Origin: Oscillatoria sp. FACHB-1407
GTDB lineage: Bacteria; Cyanobacteriota; Cyanobacteriia; Elainellales; Elainellaceae
Assembly: GCF_014697545.1 (NCBI RefSeq)
Contig: NZ_JACJSA010000004.1
Location: forward strand, 310,001 to 374,000
Direction of reading: 5' to 3'
DNA length: 64,000 nt
In this document: piece after piece, positions 53,170 to 62,401 of the stretch
Position numbering within the stretch: the stretch's first letter is position 1
Layout: each line of letters begins with the position of its first letter
Notes under the pieces: generated by a model
Told to the model about the DNA's origin: nothing
Seen by the model: the letters and a program-made list of their open reading frames with translations, nothing else
Database searches by the model: none
Translations under genes and position numbers: made by a program

Positions 53170-54066
53170 GTGACCTCTAAACGCACTCCGCCCCAGGTTG
53201 CCATTCTGGCTCTAATTGGTCTGGCAATGATTTGGGGCTACAACTGGGTTGTCATGAAAATTGCTGTCCGTGATGCGGCTCCCTTTGATTTCGCAGCAAT
53301 TCGAGCCTTTTTTGGATCGTTGAGCCTGTTTCTCCTCATGGTCTGGTTGCGGAAACCCCTCAAACCTGTAGCGATCGCTGAAACGGTTGTATGTGGCGTG
53401 TTACAAACAACCGGGGTAGTGGGGTTAATTGCCTGGGCATTGGTGAGTGGTGGCGCAGGTAAAACCGCTGTTTTGAATTACACCATGCCGTTTTGGGCAC
53501 TGATCCTGGCGTGGATTTTTCTCAAGGAACGGCTGCGTGGCTTGCAGTGGTTGAGTGTGGGGCTATCGCTGGTGGGCTTGGTGTTGGTGCTGCTGCCGTT
53601 GAGTTTAACGGGCGGTTTGTTAAGCGAAGCGTTGGCCGTTTCCGCTGGGATCAGTTGGGCAATGAGTGCGATCATTCTCAAAAAGATCAATCACCGCCCT
53701 GCTTTTGATGTGTTGTCGTTCACAACCTGGCAGATGTTGTTTGGCAGCATTCCCCTGATTCTGGTGGCGATCGCCATTCCGGCTCCCCCGATTCACTGGA
53801 CACCCTCGTTTATTGCGGCTCTGTTATACAACATTCTTCCCGGAGGGGCGATCGCCTGGTTGCTCTGGTTTTACGCTCTCAATGAGTTACCCACCGGGGT
53901 TGCCAGTTTGGGTACTCTGGCGATCCCTGTGGTGGGGGTATTTGCCGCCTGGATACAACTGAGTGAAGTGCCCAGTCTGACAGAGTGGCTTGGCATTGCA
54001 CTGATTCTAATTGCACTGATTCTGAACTCTATGGCAGCAAAGAATCCCCATTCAGCAACACACTGA
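53170..54066 (+). CDS. EamA/DMT-family permease
   Basis: The 298-residue membrane protein has about ten hydrophobic segments and two EamA repeats, the first opening with ALIGLAMIWGYNWVVMKIAV and closing in YTMPFWALILAWIFLKERLR. The second repeat opens SAGISWAMSAIILKK and closes in LGTLAIPVVGVFAAWIQLSE. This is the RhaT/YdcZ-like drug/metabolite exporter layout in the plasma membrane; the substrate is unknown. The start is a GTG at 53170 (MTSKRTPPQ). It is transcribed with the GST gene upstream. Confidence 0.92.
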   Translation: MTSKRTPPQVAILALIGLAMIWGYNWVVMKIAVRDAAPFDFAAIRAFFGSLSLFLLMVWLRKPLKPVAIAETVVCGVLQTTGVVGLIAWALVSGGAGKTAVLNYTMPFWALILAWIFLKERLRGLQWLSVGLSLVGLVLVLLPLSLTGGLLSEALAVSAGISWAMSAIILKKINHRPAFDVLSFTTWQMLFGSIPLILVAIAIPAPPIHWTPSFIAALLYNILPGGAIAWLLWFYALNELPTGVASLGTLAIPVVGVFAAWIQLSEVPSLTEWLGIALILIALILNSMAAKNPHSATH

Positions 54067-54184
54067 TTAGGATAGGTAAGGTTACACTAGTGGCAGAGGG
54101 ATATTCTACGGTTTCAAACCTTCAGGATTTGCCCCAAAGACCTGATGGTACGTATCAAATTCAACTTCCATAACAGCGATAGAG

Positions 54185-54245
54185 GGAATTAGGGTGGGGT
54201 GCAGGGTGAAATCCCTGGTTGGGACTCAGTTCCCGCACCGCACTG
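54185..54245 (+). repeat. Degenerate family B core
   Basis: agggtggggtgcagggtgaa followed by atccctggttgggactcagt recalls the core of 9895-10001. The ends are missing and it is more diverged than the other copies. Confidence 0.5.
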
Positions 54246-54318
54246 GTTTTAGCCGTCTCGACGGTTAGCAGCATATAAACTCACATTTGGTTACGGCACG
54301 GAAAGGACATCTTAAGTT

Positions 54319-56262
54319 ATGAAGCAACCTACTAACGAGGGATCGATGGATCAAGCGTCAATGACAACGTCAGCGCGATCGCCTAAAACCAGCTCTGTCG
54401 CAATGGGAGCTGTAACCGCCCTCTGGATGATGTTGCAAACGGTTTTGGCGAGTCCAGCTCTGGCACAAAATAGCTCTCCTGCTCGCAACAACACGCTCAC
54501 CTACACTGAACTGTTAGAGAGAATTGAGTCGGGTCAGGTGAGCAAAATTGAGATCGATCCTGTACGCAGTGTGGCTGAGGTCTATCTGGAAGATCAGCCC
54601 CGCAACACGCAACCCAAAGAAGTGACCCTGTTTACGGGCGATCGCAACCCCGAATTGGTCGAAGCGGCGCGTCAAAACAATGTGGACTTGGGAGTGCGTC
54701 CCTCCGCCAGCAGTGGGGCGATCGCCTGGTTTGTCACCCATGCCTTGTTAGCGTTTCTTATCATTGTTGGGTTGCTGATGATTTTGCGGCGATCGAGCAA
54801 CGCCTCTGGGCAAGCCATGAACTTCGGCAAATCGAAGGCGCGGTTCCAGATGGAAGCCAAAACGGGTGTGATGTTTGATGATGTGGCTGGGATCGAAGAA
54901 GCCAAGGAAGAACTGCAAGAGGTTGTTACCTTCTTGAAAAAACCTGAGAAATTCACGGCGATCGGTGCCAAGATCCCCAAAGGGGTGTTGCTGGTAGGCC
55001 CTCCTGGAACTGGAAAAACCCTGCTGGCAAAGGCGATCGCGGGTGAGGCGGGGGTTCCCTTCTTTAGCATCTCTGGCTCTGAATTCGTTGAGATGTTTGT
55101 CGGGGTGGGTGCTTCTCGTGTTCGCGACCTGTTCAAAAAAGCGAAAGAGAATGCCCCCTGTATTGTCTTTATTGATGAGATTGATGCGGTCGGACGGCAA
55201 CGGGGCGCGGGTATCGGTGGTGGCAATGATGAACGAGAACAGACGTTGAACCAGTTACTCACCGAGATGGACGGCTTTGAGGGCAACACTGGCATCATTA
55301 TCATTGCGGCAACAAACCGCCCAGATGTGCTGGATTCAGCCTTGCTGCGTCCGGGTCGCTTTGACCGTCAGGTGATGGTCGATCTGCCCAGCTATAAAGG
55401 GCGATTAGGGATTCTACAAGTCCATGCCCGTAACAAAAAGCTGGATCAGGATGTCTCTCTAGAAGCGATCGCCCGTCGGACTCCTGGATTTTCTGGGGCA
55501 GAACTCGCCAATATGCTGAATGAAGCGGCAATTTTAACGGCCCGTCGGCGCAAAGACGCTGTGACGATGCTCGAAATTGACGATGCGATCGATCGCGTGA
55601 CGACGGGCATGACGCTCGCCCCGTTGATGGATAGCAAGAAAAAACGACTGATTGCTTATCACGAGGTGGGTCACGCTCTCCTGATGACACTACTCAAAAA
55701 TTCTGACCCTCTCAACAAAGTGACGATTATCCCTCGCTCTGGGGGAGTGGGTGGGTTTGCACAGCAAACCTTTAACGAAGAGATGATCGATAGCGGTCTG
55801 TATACCCGCTCCTGGTTGCTCGATCGCATTACGATCGCCCTGGGTGGTCGTGCCGCCGAACAGGAAGTGTTTGGTGATGCAGAGATCACAGTCGGTGCAG
55901 GCAATGACATTCGTGTTGTTGCAGACATGGCACGCGAAATGGTGACTCGTTATGGCATGTCTGATCTTGGACCTTTTGCTCTGGAGAGCGGCAACAACGA
56001 AGTCTTTTTAGGACGTGATTGGATGGCACGCTCTGAATACTCAGAGGAAGTCGCGGTCAAGGTCGATCAACAGGTGCGGGCGATCGCCACCCGTTGTTAT
56101 GCTGAAGCTCGTCGCATTATCCGCGAACACCGAGGTCTGGTGGATAAACTGGTCGATATCTTGCTGGAGCAGGAAACCATTGAAGGGGAACAGTTCCGCA
56201 AGATTGTAGCAGAACATACGCCCCTGCCTGAAAGACAACTGGCAACTCCGGCAGTGTCGTAA
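54319..56262 (+). CDS. ftsH: ATP-dependent zinc metalloprotease FtsH
   Basis: FtsH is a membrane AAA protease that removes damaged proteins, including D1 of photosystem II in thylakoids. The 647-residue protein has an N-terminal hydrophobic segment ([19 protein letters not shown]), a short lumenal region (about 55-145), a second membrane segment ([20 protein letters not shown]), then the AAA module with [48 protein letters not shown] and the second region of homology [18 protein letters not shown]. The zinc site is [13 protein letters not shown]. The linker wording ([18 protein letters not shown]) is closest to the FtsH1/FtsH4 type of Synechocystis, as far as I recall. GGAAAGGAC lies upstream of the ATG. 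A strong hairpin follows the stop. Confidence 0.97.
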   Translation: MKQPTNEGSMDQASMTTSARSPKTSSVAMGAVTALWMMLQTVLASPALAQNSSPARNNTLTYTELLERIESGQVSKIEIDPVRSVAEVYLEDQPRNTQPKEVTLFTGDRNPELVEAARQNNVDLGVRPSASSGAIAWFVTHALLAFLIIVGLLMILRRSSNASGQAMNFGKSKARFQMEAKTGVMFDDVAGIEEAKEELQEVVTFLKKPEKFTAIGAKIPKGVLLVGPPGTGKTLLAKAIAGEAGVPFFSISGSEFVEMFVGVGASRVRDLFKKAKENAPCIVFIDEIDAVGRQRGAGIGGGNDEREQTLNQLLTEMDGFEGNTGIIIIAATNRPDVLDSALLRPGRFDRQVMVDLPSYKGRLGILQVHARNKKLDQDVSLEAIARRTPGFSGAELANMLNEAAILTARRRKDAVTMLEIDDAIDRVTTGMTLAPLMDSKKKRLIAYHEVGHALLMTLLKNSDPLNKVTIIPRSGGVGGFAQQTFNEEMIDSGLYTRSWLLDRITIALGGRAAEQEVFGDAEITVGAGNDIRVVADMAREMVTRYGMSDLGPFALESGNNEVFLGRDWMARSEYSEEVAVKVDQQVRAIATRCYAEARRIIREHRGLVDKLVDILLEQETIEGEQFRKIVAEHTPLPERQLATPAVS

Positions 56263-56294
56263 CCGTTGCTATAACCCGATTTCATCCTTTTGCT

Positions 56295-56323
56295 GAAGGG
56301 GCTTCGTATTGTGAAGCCCCTTC
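56295..56323 (+). terminator. Perfect 11-bp stem-loop after ftsH
   Basis: GAAGGGGCTTC and GAAGCCCCTTC flank a 7-nt loop (gtattgt), 32 bp past the ftsH stop. No T-run follows, so termination may be partial. Confidence 0.8.
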
Positions 56324-56481
56324 AATCGTTATACAGGTTAGGACGTTGCTTATCTAATACCGATTTAAACGGGTCTTTAGACAAATCAAGGTTTAGGAGG
56401 GGGTTGGCACCGCCAACCCTGTACAGGCATTGAGCGTCCACATTGCACCGGAAACTATAATTCGCGTTTCTGAGGAGATTG

Positions 56482-56787
56482 CTACAGCAACCCATTCAGC
56501 AATTGCACCAGAGGATTGGCTTCCTGTTGCTTAATCTGTTTGTAAGTTTCGACCAATTCAGTGGCAAAACGGTTCTCGATCTCGTCTGCTTCGTGTCGAG
56601 AATGGCACTGGGTATAAAGGTCTTGAGCTTGTTTTGATTGAAACAGAGTTGTCGCCAGGTCACGCAACAGGTCTTCGTCTACCAGAGGGCAATCATCTTG
56701 AAACTCAATTCCCTCTATGAGTTTCGCCTTTGCCTTGTGTCTCACTAAGGCTCGCATTGGATAGGCACTGCCAACTGGGTCTATCAT
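56482..56787 (-). CDS. Small protein of unknown function (101 aa)
   Basis: The 101-residue product is hydrophilic and mainly helical, with an N-terminal VGSAYPMRALVRHKAKAKLI and a coiled C-terminus ENRFATELVETYKQIKQQEA ending LLNGLL. One Cys (DDCPL) and another in TQCHSRHEADE are present. I do not recognise the family. AAGGAAA lies 6 nt before the ATG, which supports the start. It is convergent with ftsH and has no obvious partner. Confidence 0.65.
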   Translation of the reverse strand: MIDPVGSAYPMRALVRHKAKAKLIEGIEFQDDCPLVDEDLLRDLATTLFQSKQAQDLYTQCHSRHEADEIENRFATELVETYKQIKQQEANPLVQLLNGLL

Positions 56788-57152
56788 GTTTGCTTTCCTT
56801 GCAACAACGCTACATTACTTTCTCAACGTATCGTTCCCCGTTATTGGATACATCTATGAAAGGATGCAGGCCTGCTTGAGAGCCTTCTTTCAAGAGGTAG
56901 AAATTGCAGTAGGCAATTTCTCATTCAAAGGAGAAATTTTCCTGCCAAAAACAGCAGATCAAGCGATCGCCACAATGGTTAGAAGTTCACGGCTGACATA
57001 ACCGTGAGTTCAGCTTTTCCCTGTGGTCTTGTGCCTGCTGTCATGCTCTAGAACGGGTCGGTGAGAATTAAACATAGCGTGCCTTAAAACGGCACTGATA
57101 GTGTTGGGATTCAGAAAAACTTAAAAGATCTTTAAGAATTGACTATCTCTGT
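56788..57152. other. Intergenic region (365 bp)
   Basis: Sequence before the 3' end of the repeat-containing protein gene. It has a HIP1 site at 56963-56970 and a hydrophobic 71-codon frame at 56786-57001 that I consider doubtful. I see no repeat family copy here. Confidence 0.5.
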
Positions 57153-58175
57153 TTAAACAACTTGTAAAACAGGCACTTCAAAATAACCTGACGGGGCTGT
57201 TGCCTGTCGGACATTAACTAGAACTTGAAGCCGATAAAAACCGGGGTCTTCAAACATCAACTCTGGAAAAGTGGCTTTGTGAGTTGGGGCTTCTCCGACA
57301 ATTTCAGTGACCTCAATGCTGCTGAGAGGTGAGATGCAACCTGTGTAACGATGACGAGCATACACCTGAGCCGTATAGGCAAATGAGGCGTTAGGATTAA
57401 CATCCTCTAAACCGACCACCTCAAAGGCGACAGTGAGCGTAAACGCCTGACGACTGTGAATCGGGTTTAGGAATGCCTGATTCGTGCGATCGACAATCAT
57501 CACACTGCCCGTTGTAGGGGGTTGTTTGATTTCGAGTTGGTGAATTCTAACAGCTAAGGGATAGTCAACGGAAACCATCTCAACCTCAGCTTGCGGTAAG
57601 GATTGAGTGGGGGTTGAGTTTACGTCAAGTTGGGTCGCTATCCAATTTGATAATGGTTGAGTCTGGATGCCTGACCAAATCTCAGTTTTATGGGAGTCAA
57701 CCTGTTGAATGACAGTCTGATATTCGGTGTGATTTGCAAGGGTGCGGCTCTGCACTGTGACGTTAAACGATGTCATGGTTTCCCATTCAGGGATGGGCTG
57801 TGAGGTGGCAACAGAAGCGATTGCTGCAATGTCTGTTTCTGCAATGTCTGTTTCTGCAATGTCTGTTTCTGCAATGTCTGTTTCTGCAATGTTTGTTTCT
57901 GCAATGTTTGTTTCTGCAATTCTCGTTTTTGCAATATTGATTGTTGCAATATCGATGTTATCTGTGGTGCAAAGCGGTTTCTGCTCTGGGGCGATCGCCT
58001 CTAGAGTGGGCGGTTCGGTGATTTGCTCCGCCGCATCTGCTTCAGTGTTTGGGATGGGCTGCACGATGGCTTCAGGGGTGGGCTGTTTGGCAGCTTCACT
58101 CTCTGGCACTGAGGTCACAGTCTTACGCCGACGAGAAGAAGTTGTCGTTTTCTTTCTGCTGGTTGGTTCCGTCAT
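57153..58175 (-). CDS. Protein of unknown function with pentapeptide-like (AETDI) repeats and C-terminal beta-rich domain
   Basis: The 340-residue product has a basic N-terminus (RKKTTTSSRRRKT), a Pro/Ala/Glu-rich stretch, and then about eight tandem IAETD/IAETN pentads (about 85-125, from 15-bp DNA repeats at 57829-57925). A beta-rich C-terminal domain follows (about 215-340: FTLTVAFEVVGLED, YTAQVYARHRY, then PGFYRLQVLVNVRQ). Its end resembles the next gene's product in spacing and in the PGFY-x-V motif, so the two are probably distant paralogs. No signal peptide is seen. I set the start at ATG 58175, which has GGAG 8 nt upstream; frames to 58196 or 58220 lack this. It lies 137 bp downstream of the 182-aa gene. 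Confidence 0.82.
   Translation of the reverse strand: MTEPTSRKKTTTSSRRRKTVTSVPESEAAKQPTPEAIVQPIPNTEADAAEQITEPPTLEAIAPEQKPLCTTDNIDIATINIAKTRIAETNIAETNIAETDIAETDIAETDIAETDIAAIASVATSQPIPEWETMTSFNVTVQSRTLANHTEYQTVIQQVDSHKTEIWSGIQTQPLSNWIATQLDVNSTPTQSLPQAEVEMVSVDYPLAVRIHQLEIKQPPTTGSVMIVDRTNQAFLNPIHSRQAFTLTVAFEVVGLEDVNPNASFAYTAQVYARHRYTGCISPLSSIEVTEIVGEAPTHKATFPELMFEDPGFYRLQVLVNVRQATAPSGYFEVPVLQVV
57829..57925. repeat. 15-bp coding tandem repeat (gcaatgtctgtttct)
   Basis: At least six units of gcaatgtctgtttct or gcaatgtttgtttct follow one another, with diverged units on the right (gcaattctcgttttt, gcaatattgattgtt). They encode the AETDI/AETNI pentads of the protein at 57153-58175. Confidence 0.9.
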
Positions 58176-58257
58176 GGTGGTTGCTCCAACTGTCATATGA
58201 GGAAACTGGCAGGTTAGCAACCTACCAGTTAATTTGGTTTACTGTCGTGTTTTAGGG

Positions 58258-58279
58258 CTAGCCCTCACGGGAGGGCTAG
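58258..58279 (-). terminator. Stem-loop between the two beta-rich protein genes
   Basis: CTAGCCCTC pairs with GAGGGCTAG over a 4-nt loop, 33 bp after the stop of the upstream gene (58312). On the minus strand it is followed by AAAACACGACAG, not a U-run. It could be a partial terminator or processing site that lowers expression of the downstream gene. A second small hairpin (AACTGG...CCAGTT, about 58204-58230) lies next to it. Confidence 0.6.
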
Positions 58280-58311
58280 GTATCGTGACTGCTATGTTAG
58301 GAGCGTGAATC

Positions 58312-58860
58312 CTAGCAAACTTGCAGGAATACGCCAGCGATGTAACCGCAACCCAACAGGAATTGACCGCAAGGATGATCCGCAGGACCAACGTTCACTA
58401 CACCCGCGATCGCATAGAAGCCAGGAGTCATTTTGGCGTACTTGGGAGTACCCTTCCAGGTGATGGTGTAGGTGTACTTGTCCTTCTCGGAAATGATGCT
58501 CTCGCTCAGATCCAATTCAACTGCTTTTGCACCCACACCTTCTAAAGCGAAGTGAGCTTCCATTTTGATGCCCAGACAGAGCAACAGGCGAGTTAGCGGA
58601 GTGTTGTTAAATTTGATATCTACACTCAGGGTAAAGTTTTCATCTTCCATAACGATGTAGGGGGATTGACCAGGAGCTACATAGTCAGGGAAAGGAGGAA
58701 TACCTGCTGTACCTGCAACGCGCAAGTTGCTCAATTCATAAAAGACTGGACCCAAAATTGCTCTGGAGTAAGTTTCAGTTGCAGACAGTTGAGCACGGGG
58801 CTGAGGTCCGACAACAGGAACAGAAGGAGTGGATGTCATAGATGTAATAGTGTCTGCCAT
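58312..58860 (-). CDS. Beta-rich protein of unknown function (182 aa)
   Basis: I do not recognise a family. The 182-residue protein has a Ser/Thr/Pro-rich N-terminus (~25 residues, no signal peptide), a conserved-looking YSRAILGPVFYELSNLRVAG segment, and a beta-sandwich-like domain: PYIVMEDENFTLSVDIKFNN, KDKYTYTITWKG, PGFYAIAGVVNVGP. The C-terminus (CGQFLLGCGYIAGVFLQVC) has three cysteines in a hydrophobic run. The compositional quality is that of a well-expressed protein. GAGGATACATTTC precedes the ATG. It is divergent from the PAS/LuxR regulator gene, 784 bp away, and upstream of the related AETDI protein. A structural or surface role is only a guess. Confidence 0.85.
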   Translation of the reverse strand: MADTITSMTSTPSVPVVGPQPRAQLSATETYSRAILGPVFYELSNLRVAGTAGIPPFPDYVAPGQSPYIVMEDENFTLSVDIKFNNTPLTRLLLCLGIKMEAHFALEGVGAKAVELDLSESIISEKDKYTYTITWKGTPKYAKMTPGFYAIAGVVNVGPADHPCGQFLLGCGYIAGVFLQVC

Positions 58861-59644
58861 GAAATGTATCCTCGTAGTTGTTACAAAGTGGTGAAGTTAA
58901 CAAGTTGACTGAGAGCAATGGTTTAACGTTTGGTTTGTTTGCTCTTGTCGTTTCCTTGTCAACTAAAGTAATCATGGCAAATGGATTTACGGCTCACAGT
59001 ACCCAGTGCGGGTACTCTTTCCAGACAGGCATCTTTTTAGAGTTCTTCATAGTGCCCCATACCTATTTGCTTCACAGATATTTCCTCACGAAAATCCCTT
59101 CACGAAAATCTCTGCGAATTTGCATAATAGGCGATGTTTTGGCAGACCTGTATGTATGACAAAAGCCACGTTGTTAAGGCGGGGTGTTAGAGGTTTACCC
59201 TGAATGAGGGTCAAGCCTCGCACCGATCGATTGCAATGTTTGAAGTTATGTGGCGATCGCTAAACATCCTGTTGCTCAAATGGCTGATAGAACCCAGAAA
59301 CGTACGGCAATCACTCCAATATCAATGACCAGTTATAGAAGTGGATCATTAATTTACGGTCTATCCGGAATGGCTTCATTGATTCGTGAGACATTGATGC
59401 ATTAAGGCGATCGCTACGTTAAATGGGTGCCTCCAACGCTATCAGGGCTAAAGTACTACCGAAATTTTCAGATCAGTTGATGTAGTGGCATAAAGCAAAC
59501 TACCGTACAAACCTGCGTGGATTTCTATAGAAGCATCCTGACCACAGAACTTAAATGCGAACTGATCAAACAAGCTAAAAATACTAGAAACGAGAGCATT
59601 TAGCCTCCTGTGTAAGGATTTAGTAGTTCATTCGAGCCCCCAAA
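58861..59644. promoter_or_regulatory. Divergent control region (784 bp) between the beta-rich protein genes and the PAS/LuxR gene
   Basis: It holds a tandem direct repeat TCACGAAAATCCCT/TCACGAAAATCTCT (59086-59113, 13 of 14 bases equal), a 7-bp stem AGTACCC/GGGTACT (58999-59017), an imperfect GAGG.TT..CCCT hairpin near 59190-59220, and an agttgac...gtcaact pair at about 58903-58967 that would fall in the 5' leader of the minus-strand gene. These are candidate operator and leader structures; none is proven. Confidence 0.55.
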
Positions 59645-60310
59645 ATGAACAAACTCATTAACACATCAAAACAAACTCCATCAATTTCACAATCAAGTGT
59701 GTCGTTGTCCGTGCTGCAAGCTGAGGTTCAACTTGCAACGCAAACCCAAAATGCGGTCTTATTTCAAAGTAATAAGTCAACTGGGTTGTTGTTGAGTGTC
59801 TTAGAAAGCCTCATGGATGGCGTGTTACTGCTGACCGATAAAGGCAAATTGGTAAATGCCAATAACTACGCTTTGCAGATTTGTCATCAGTTTATGCAAG
59901 ACCGTTCCAGCACAACCCAAGTCCCCCAGCAGATCTGGCGGATCTGTGAGGCGTTGATTGATAGCCGGGATCACTATCCCGACCGAATCGTCACGATTGA
60001 AGATGAGATTGATATCGGCAAGACCAGCGTTATTCGGATTCGTGCGCGTTGGGTCGAGATAGAGGATGCCAATCGTCCTTATCTGTTGGTGATGCTAGAA
60101 GACCGCAGTCAATCTCTCAAGGATGCTGTCATCGCTGAAGCTCGCAAATATAACTTGACACCGCGAGAAGCAGAGGTGTGGCTGTTACGCCGAGCCAACT
60201 GCACCTACAAAGCGATCGCTGCCGAGTTGCACATTGCAATCGACACGGTTAAAAAGCACGTCAAAAGCATCAACGCCAAACGGGATGCTTTTCTCTGGGC
60301 AAACGAGTAA
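59645..60310 (+). CDS. PAS-domain LuxR-type transcription regulator
   Basis: The 221-residue protein has a Ser/Gln-rich N-terminus (1-45), a PAS-like sensor (about 48-160: LLSVLESLMDGVLLLTDKGK, VNANNYALQICHQF, YLLVMLEDRSQSL) and a C-terminal LuxR/GerE helix-turn-helix (about 165-221: NLTPREAEVWLLRRANCTYK then AIAAELHIAIDTVKKHVKSI). There is no receiver domain, so control is presumably by ligand or redox state in the PAS part. It is divergent from the two beta-rich protein genes and may regulate them. A HIP1-containing intrinsic terminator follows at 60387. Confidence 0.9.
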   Translation: MNKLINTSKQTPSISQSSVSLSVLQAEVQLATQTQNAVLFQSNKSTGLLLSVLESLMDGVLLLTDKGKLVNANNYALQICHQFMQDRSSTTQVPQQIWRICEALIDSRDHYPDRIVTIEDEIDIGKTSVIRIRARWVEIEDANRPYLLVMLEDRSQSLKDAVIAEARKYNLTPREAEVWLLRRANCTYKAIAAELHIAIDTVKKHVKSINAKRDAFLWANE

Positions 60311-60386
60311 CTGGTGGTTCTGGAGAGTGACACCGGAGTAGGCAACTAAACACCCTGGTCAAGGGTTTGTTAGATTTTGACGGCAG

Positions 60387-60411
60387 GAGGGGCGATCGCC
60401 CCTCTTTTTTT
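60387..60411 (+). terminator. Intrinsic terminator built on a HIP1 palindrome
   Basis: GAGGGGCGATCGCCCCTC is a perfect palindrome (stem with a GATC tetraloop) followed by seven T. It lies 76 bp after the stop of the PAS/LuxR gene. Confidence 0.88.
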
Positions 60412-60571
60412 GGGCGTTGCTTGCCGCTGCCCCATCAATCTGGCTACAGCAATACAAGCGTTTTGCGAAACGCCCCTCCAAAATTCCTGGATTGGAGCAG
60501 CACCCCCTTTTTGAACGGCTTTCGTAATTTTGCTGTTGCGAATTTCAGTAGATTCGCTTAGGCTCATAGCC

Positions 60572-61144
60572 ATGTCCTTTAAATCGCTCCACCAACTCTT
60601 CAGTTCCTTTGACAACCAGGACGCATGGCAAGCCCAACAACAGTTTCAGAAATTGTTGGGGTGCTGGTTCCAGGTTGTGGGTCCGGTTGTGGCAGCCCAT
60701 ACCCGCCCGATCAAGATTCAGCGGCAGGTGTTGCAGGTTGCTACATCGAGTCCTGCATGGGCGCAAAATCTCGTGTTTGAACGACACCGTATTCTAGAAA
60801 AGTTGAACGCTCAGCTTGGCAGCCAGTTGACGGATATTCGATTTTCGACGGCTCAGTGGTATTCGGATGCCCCCAAACAGGATAAACCTGACAGTGCCAC
60901 TGTCACCTGGCAAGAACACCCCAGTCGGATTGAGACAGACTTGAACACTCTGAAACCGGGTCTGTCCGAAACCAGCAGCGACCCAGTTGAAGTGTTTCAA
61001 CACTGGTCTGAAAGGATGCGATCGCGCCTACAACATTTGCCCTTGTGCCCTCAGTGTCAGTGCCCCACCCCAACTGGAGAGCTAAAGCGGTGGTCTGTTT
61101 GTGCGCTATGCGCCACTAAGCAATGGCAGCCAAAGGATTCTTGA
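60572..61144 (+). CDS. DciA-like (DUF721) protein with C-terminal zinc ribbon
   Basis: The 190-residue protein matches DUF721/DciA in its first ~95 residues: LGCWFQVVGPVVAAHTRPIK, LQVATSSPAWAQNLVFERHR, ILEKLNAQLG-x-LTDIRFS. DciA proteins help load the replicative helicase DnaB in bacteria without DnaC/DnaI, and cyanobacteria are among these. After a ~50-residue linker the C-terminus has CPQCQCPTPTGELKRWSVCA and LCATK, a four- or five-Cys ribbon that could bind zinc; this is an addition to the basic DciA fold. I prefer ATG 60572 (MSFKSLHQLF) to a TTG-type start at 60530. It is preceded by a repeat fragment and the terminator of the LuxR gene. Confidence 0.88.
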   Translation: MSFKSLHQLFSSFDNQDAWQAQQQFQKLLGCWFQVVGPVVAAHTRPIKIQRQVLQVATSSPAWAQNLVFERHRILEKLNAQLGSQLTDIRFSTAQWYSDAPKQDKPDSATVTWQEHPSRIETDLNTLKPGLSETSSDPVEVFQHWSERMRSRLQHLPLCPQCQCPTPTGELKRWSVCALCATKQWQPKDS

Positions 61145-61268
61145 TTTACGTTAGTCAGGGTAATAGTCTAAGCCGAAAAAGTTGTAGAGCATAGCCTAAA
61201 TACCTGAAATTGACATTAGAAGGGTCCGTAATTTCCCTGAGAAATAAAAAGTTGAGAAGAGGGCGATC

Positions 61269-61311
61269 GCTTTCGGTTCTTCTTGATCCCCAGATTGTTT
61301 TAACCGAAAGC
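61269..61311. other. Stem-loop in the spacer after the DciA-like gene
   Basis: GCTTTCGGTT pairs with AACCGAAAGC around a 23-nt loop. A second small hairpin (aaacctc...gaggttt, about 61423-61446) followed by a T-rich stretch lies before the next gene. They are possible transcript ends or leader structures. Confidence 0.5.
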
Positions 61312-61522
61312 AGTACATCCACTCAAAAGATATAGGAATCGTGATTGCTGTTTTTAATATGTCTGTTTCTTAAGGGAAATATAAAAACAATTTGAAACTT
61401 ATTTTATTTTCGGGATCGCCAAACCTCCTATCAATTAAGAGGTTTAGTCGTTTTTGACAGATTTATTGGCAAAAAAGCAAAGATGAGAATGGTTATAAAG
61501 ATATTTGATAAAAAAGCTCACC

Positions 61523-61810
61523 ATGAACACTTCTAACCTCGGCGTTTCAGTTTGTCGCCACTGCCAGTATTATCGGGCAGAGGGACGACGTGGAGGGTAT
61601 TGTCAGCAACTCTGTGCGGGGGTTCAGGGTACGTGGAAGGCTTGCTCACTGGCGATCCCACCCTTTGCTCCCACCTGGGAAGCCATACCGGGGATCATCG
61701 CCTGGCGCAATCAAATGCAACACTCTGCTGAGCATCAACTCGACCTGTTAAGTAAAGATGTTGAGCCTGCGGTTGAGACGGTAAAAGTTGCGATTGATGG
61801 AGATATATAA
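61523..61810 (+). CDS. Small conserved cyanobacterial protein with four cysteines
   Basis: The 95-residue product begins NTSNLGVSVCRHCQYYRAEG, then RRGGYCQQLCAGVQGTWKAC and SLAIPPFAPTWEAIPGI. The CxxC ... C ... C(x10)C arrangement in the first half suggests a small metal-binding knuckle. I recognise the pattern as a short protein common in cyanobacteria, but know no function. I use ATG 61523; a TTG or ATA-type start at 61505 would add six residues. The C-terminal third is a predicted helix (HQLDLLSKDVEPAVETVKVA). It is monocistronic. Confidence 0.8.
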   Translation: MNTSNLGVSVCRHCQYYRAEGRRGGYCQQLCAGVQGTWKACSLAIPPFAPTWEAIPGIIAWRNQMQHSAEHQLDLLSKDVEPAVETVKVAIDGDI

Positions 61811-61930
61811 ACTGCTTTCATAACCCAATGCCAGGGAACCGGGAAAGAGGCAGTTAGATGAATTGGGAAAGTGTGGGGCGATCGCCCCTGGCTTAATGCT
61901 CGTCAAGAGCGATCGCCCTTAATTGAGTGG

Positions 61931-62401
61931 CTAAGCCTGAGACGAAGGGGTTTTTGTTTTGCGGCTCTTACGGCTGAAGTGACGTCCCATTTGATCAACC
62001 GCTTCACTTAGCCCCATCGTTTTGCCATTGGCACGAGCAGAGTTATATGCGGTGCGAGCCGCCGAATACGCCTCACTGCCTGCTAACAAATAGGTGTCCT
62101 CAATTAATTCTTTCAATTGCCCGATTGAGAACAAGATGGGATATAACGCCTCGACGAGTTCTAAATCTCGCCGCATTTCTTCAACATCTAAACAGCGAGG
62201 CATCAGGTCAGCATTTTGCGTAGCTAGTTCTAACGCCCTATCCACAAAGGCACGAGACTTGTCACCCATCCGACACAAACTGCGCCGTTGCTCAGGGGTC
62301 AGACCCAACAGGAAGGGAAGCTTTTCACGGATGGTGGTAAGAGCTGTCAAAATATCGGCTTGGTCGGCAGCAGGCAAACTCGCACTGATTAAGTTAGACA
62401 T
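61931..62401 (-). CDS. Helical protein of unknown function (156 aa)
   Basis: The 156-residue product is almost entirely helical: ADILTALTTIREKLPFLLGL, TPEQRRSLCRMGDKSRAFVD, LELVEALYPILFSIGQLKEL and SEAYSAARTAYNSARANGKT, ending in a basic tail (FSRKSRKTKTPS). Homologous-looking proteins occur in cyanobacteria and Bacteroidetes as hypotheticals; I know no function. It has no membrane segment. The start ATG at 62401 fits the helix boundary. Tail-to-tail with it is the small four-Cys protein gene, 120 bp away. Confidence 0.82.
   Translation of the reverse strand: MSNLISASLPAADQADILTALTTIREKLPFLLGLTPEQRRSLCRMGDKSRAFVDRALELATQNADLMPRCLDVEEMRRDLELVEALYPILFSIGQLKELIEDTYLLAGSEAYSAARTAYNSARANGKTMGLSEAVDQMGRHFSRKSRKTKTPSSQA

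Noticed and set aside
56786-57001. 71-codon plus-strand frame with a hydrophobic start
   Set aside because: It begins inside the start of the divergent 101-aa gene, with no ribosome-binding site of its own, and I recognise no family.
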